Below, in pieces: positions 63,429 to 64,000 of a stretch of 64,000 nt of DNA. The DNA is from Myceligenerans pegani (GTDB lineage Bacteria; Actinomycetota; Actinomycetes; Actinomycetales; Cellulomonadaceae), in the NCBI RefSeq assembly GCF_014892515.1, contig NZ_JADBGR010000046.1:1-64000 (forward strand), written 5' to 3'. The stretch's first letter is position 1; every line of letters starts with the position of its first letter. The notes under the pieces were generated by a model, which saw only the letters and a list, made by a program, of their open reading frames with translations, had not been told where the DNA came from and made no database searches. Made by a program: the position numbers and the translations under genes.

Positions 63429-64000
63429 ATGACCACCGAGCCCGCGGCCCTCCTACCGGCCGAACGACGCGCACGCCTCGTGCAGCGCCTGCACGACGAC
63501 GGATGGGCGCGCGTCGCCGATCTGGCCGCGGCGCTCGGCGTCACGCCGGTGACCGTGCGGCGCGACATCGCCCAGCTCGCCGAGGAGGGCGTGCTGGAAC
63601 GCGTGCACGGAGGGGCGCGGCTCGTGCCCGGTTCCGACCGCCCCGACCTGCCGGAGGGCACCGATGCCGCCGCTCGGACCGCCGTGCCGAACCGCTCGCT
63701 CGCCCGCAGGACGTCTGGCCCGGCCGGATCCGGACGGCCGGAGGCGGTGTGGGCGGGCCCGTCCGGCACGACGGCGGAGGCCAGGACCCTCACCATCGGC
63801 ATGGTCGTGCCAAGCCTCGACTACTACTACCCCGAGGTGATCCGCGGGGCGCGGGTCACCGCCGCGAACGCCGACGTCCGGATCATCCTGCGCAACGGCT
63901 CGTACGACGCCGACGAGGTGCGCCGCCAGGTCGCCGCGCTGGCGGCGTCCACGGACGGGCTGCTGGTCAGCCCGCCCGTGGACGCGCCGGAGGTGACCGA
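63429..64000 (+). CDS. DeoR-LacI hybrid transcription regulator (3' end outside window)
   Basis: At least 190 residues are visible from ATG 63429, with an AAGGAGG site six bases upstream. The N-terminus is a DeoR-type winged helix (RARLVQRLHDDGWARVADLA, VTPVTVRRDIAQLAEEGVLE, RVHGGARLV). After a Ser/Gly/Arg linker a LacI-type sugar-binding domain begins (TLTIGMVVPSLDYYYPEVIR, GLLVSPPVDAPEV). Such hybrids repress divergent sugar ABC operons and release DNA on binding the sugar. The gene runs off the window end. Confidence 0.88.
   Translation, partial: MTTEPAALLPAERRARLVQRLHDDGWARVADLAAALGVTPVTVRRDIAQLAEEGVLERVHGGARLVPGSDRPDLPEGTDAAARTAVPNRSLARRTSGPAGSGRPEAVWAGPSGTTAEARTLTIGMVVPSLDYYYPEVIRGARVTAANADVRIILRNGSYDADEVRRQVAALAASTDGLLVSPPVDAPEVT

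Overview
The window is 64 kb of a very GC-rich (roughly 72-74 %), densely coded actinobacterial chromosome. Conserved blocks point to a high-GC Gram-positive: whiB7-uvrD2-mycoredoxin-nudC-adnBA; DUF3152-DUF3107-DEAD-box helicase; general-stress protein-MgtE/CBS-DUF1003-Mrp. Gene content is closest to Micrococcales of the Promicromonosporaceae/Cellulomonadaceae type; that placement is inferred from gene order and composition, not from a search. No CRISPR array, rRNA or prophage is visible. Many promoters look leaderless: a TANNNT hexamer lies 6-7 nt before the start codon.

Region 1 (1-3.7 kb) looks accessory. It holds the tail of a decayed transposase, an initiator tRNA with its own promoter and terminator, a nicotianamine-synthase-like gene, a VanY-type lipoprotein carboxypeptidase whose reading frame runs on into the synthase gene on the other strand, and an ECF sigma factor (probable CTG start) with its membrane partner. 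Region 2 (3.7-28.7 kb) is the conserved core: GtrA, UPF0182, a PDZ/Lon-type protease, DUF2342, a YgjP-like metallopeptidase, a ThiF-like protein, WhiB7 with a long attenuator leader that carries an upstream ORF, UvrD2, mycoredoxin, NudC, a phosphotransferase homologue, the AdnAB recombination helicase-nuclease, DUF3152, DUF3107 and a DEAD-box helicase with a 400-nt leader.

Region 3 (28.7-46.7 kb) has MarC, a PHP phosphoesterase, an alpha/beta hydrolase, PepP, a stress membrane protein, a PRC/MgtE-N/CBS protein with DUF1003, a LOG-family protein, a DesK/NarL-type two-component operon divergent from a two-gene ABC exporter, a 667-residue unrecognised protein with S1-like and coiled-coil regions, Mrp, galactokinase and a lipoprotein. 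Region 4 (46.7-56.2 kb) has exonuclease III, a small basic protein, a 58-nt hairpin, a large LuxR-family (LAL) regulator, a VOC protein, an MmyB-like regulator, an NAD-dependent epimerase, and the glyA-folD one-carbon operon headed by a ZTP (pfl) riboswitch.

Region 5 (56.2-64 kb) is a self-contained sugar-uptake locus. A divergent DeoR/LacI hybrid regulator faces an operon for a D-2-hydroxyacid dehydrogenase, a DUF2264 protein, a lipoprotein sugar-binding protein, two permeases and a DUF624 protein, with operator-like elements at both promoters. The DUF2264 member suggests the substrate contains uronic acid.
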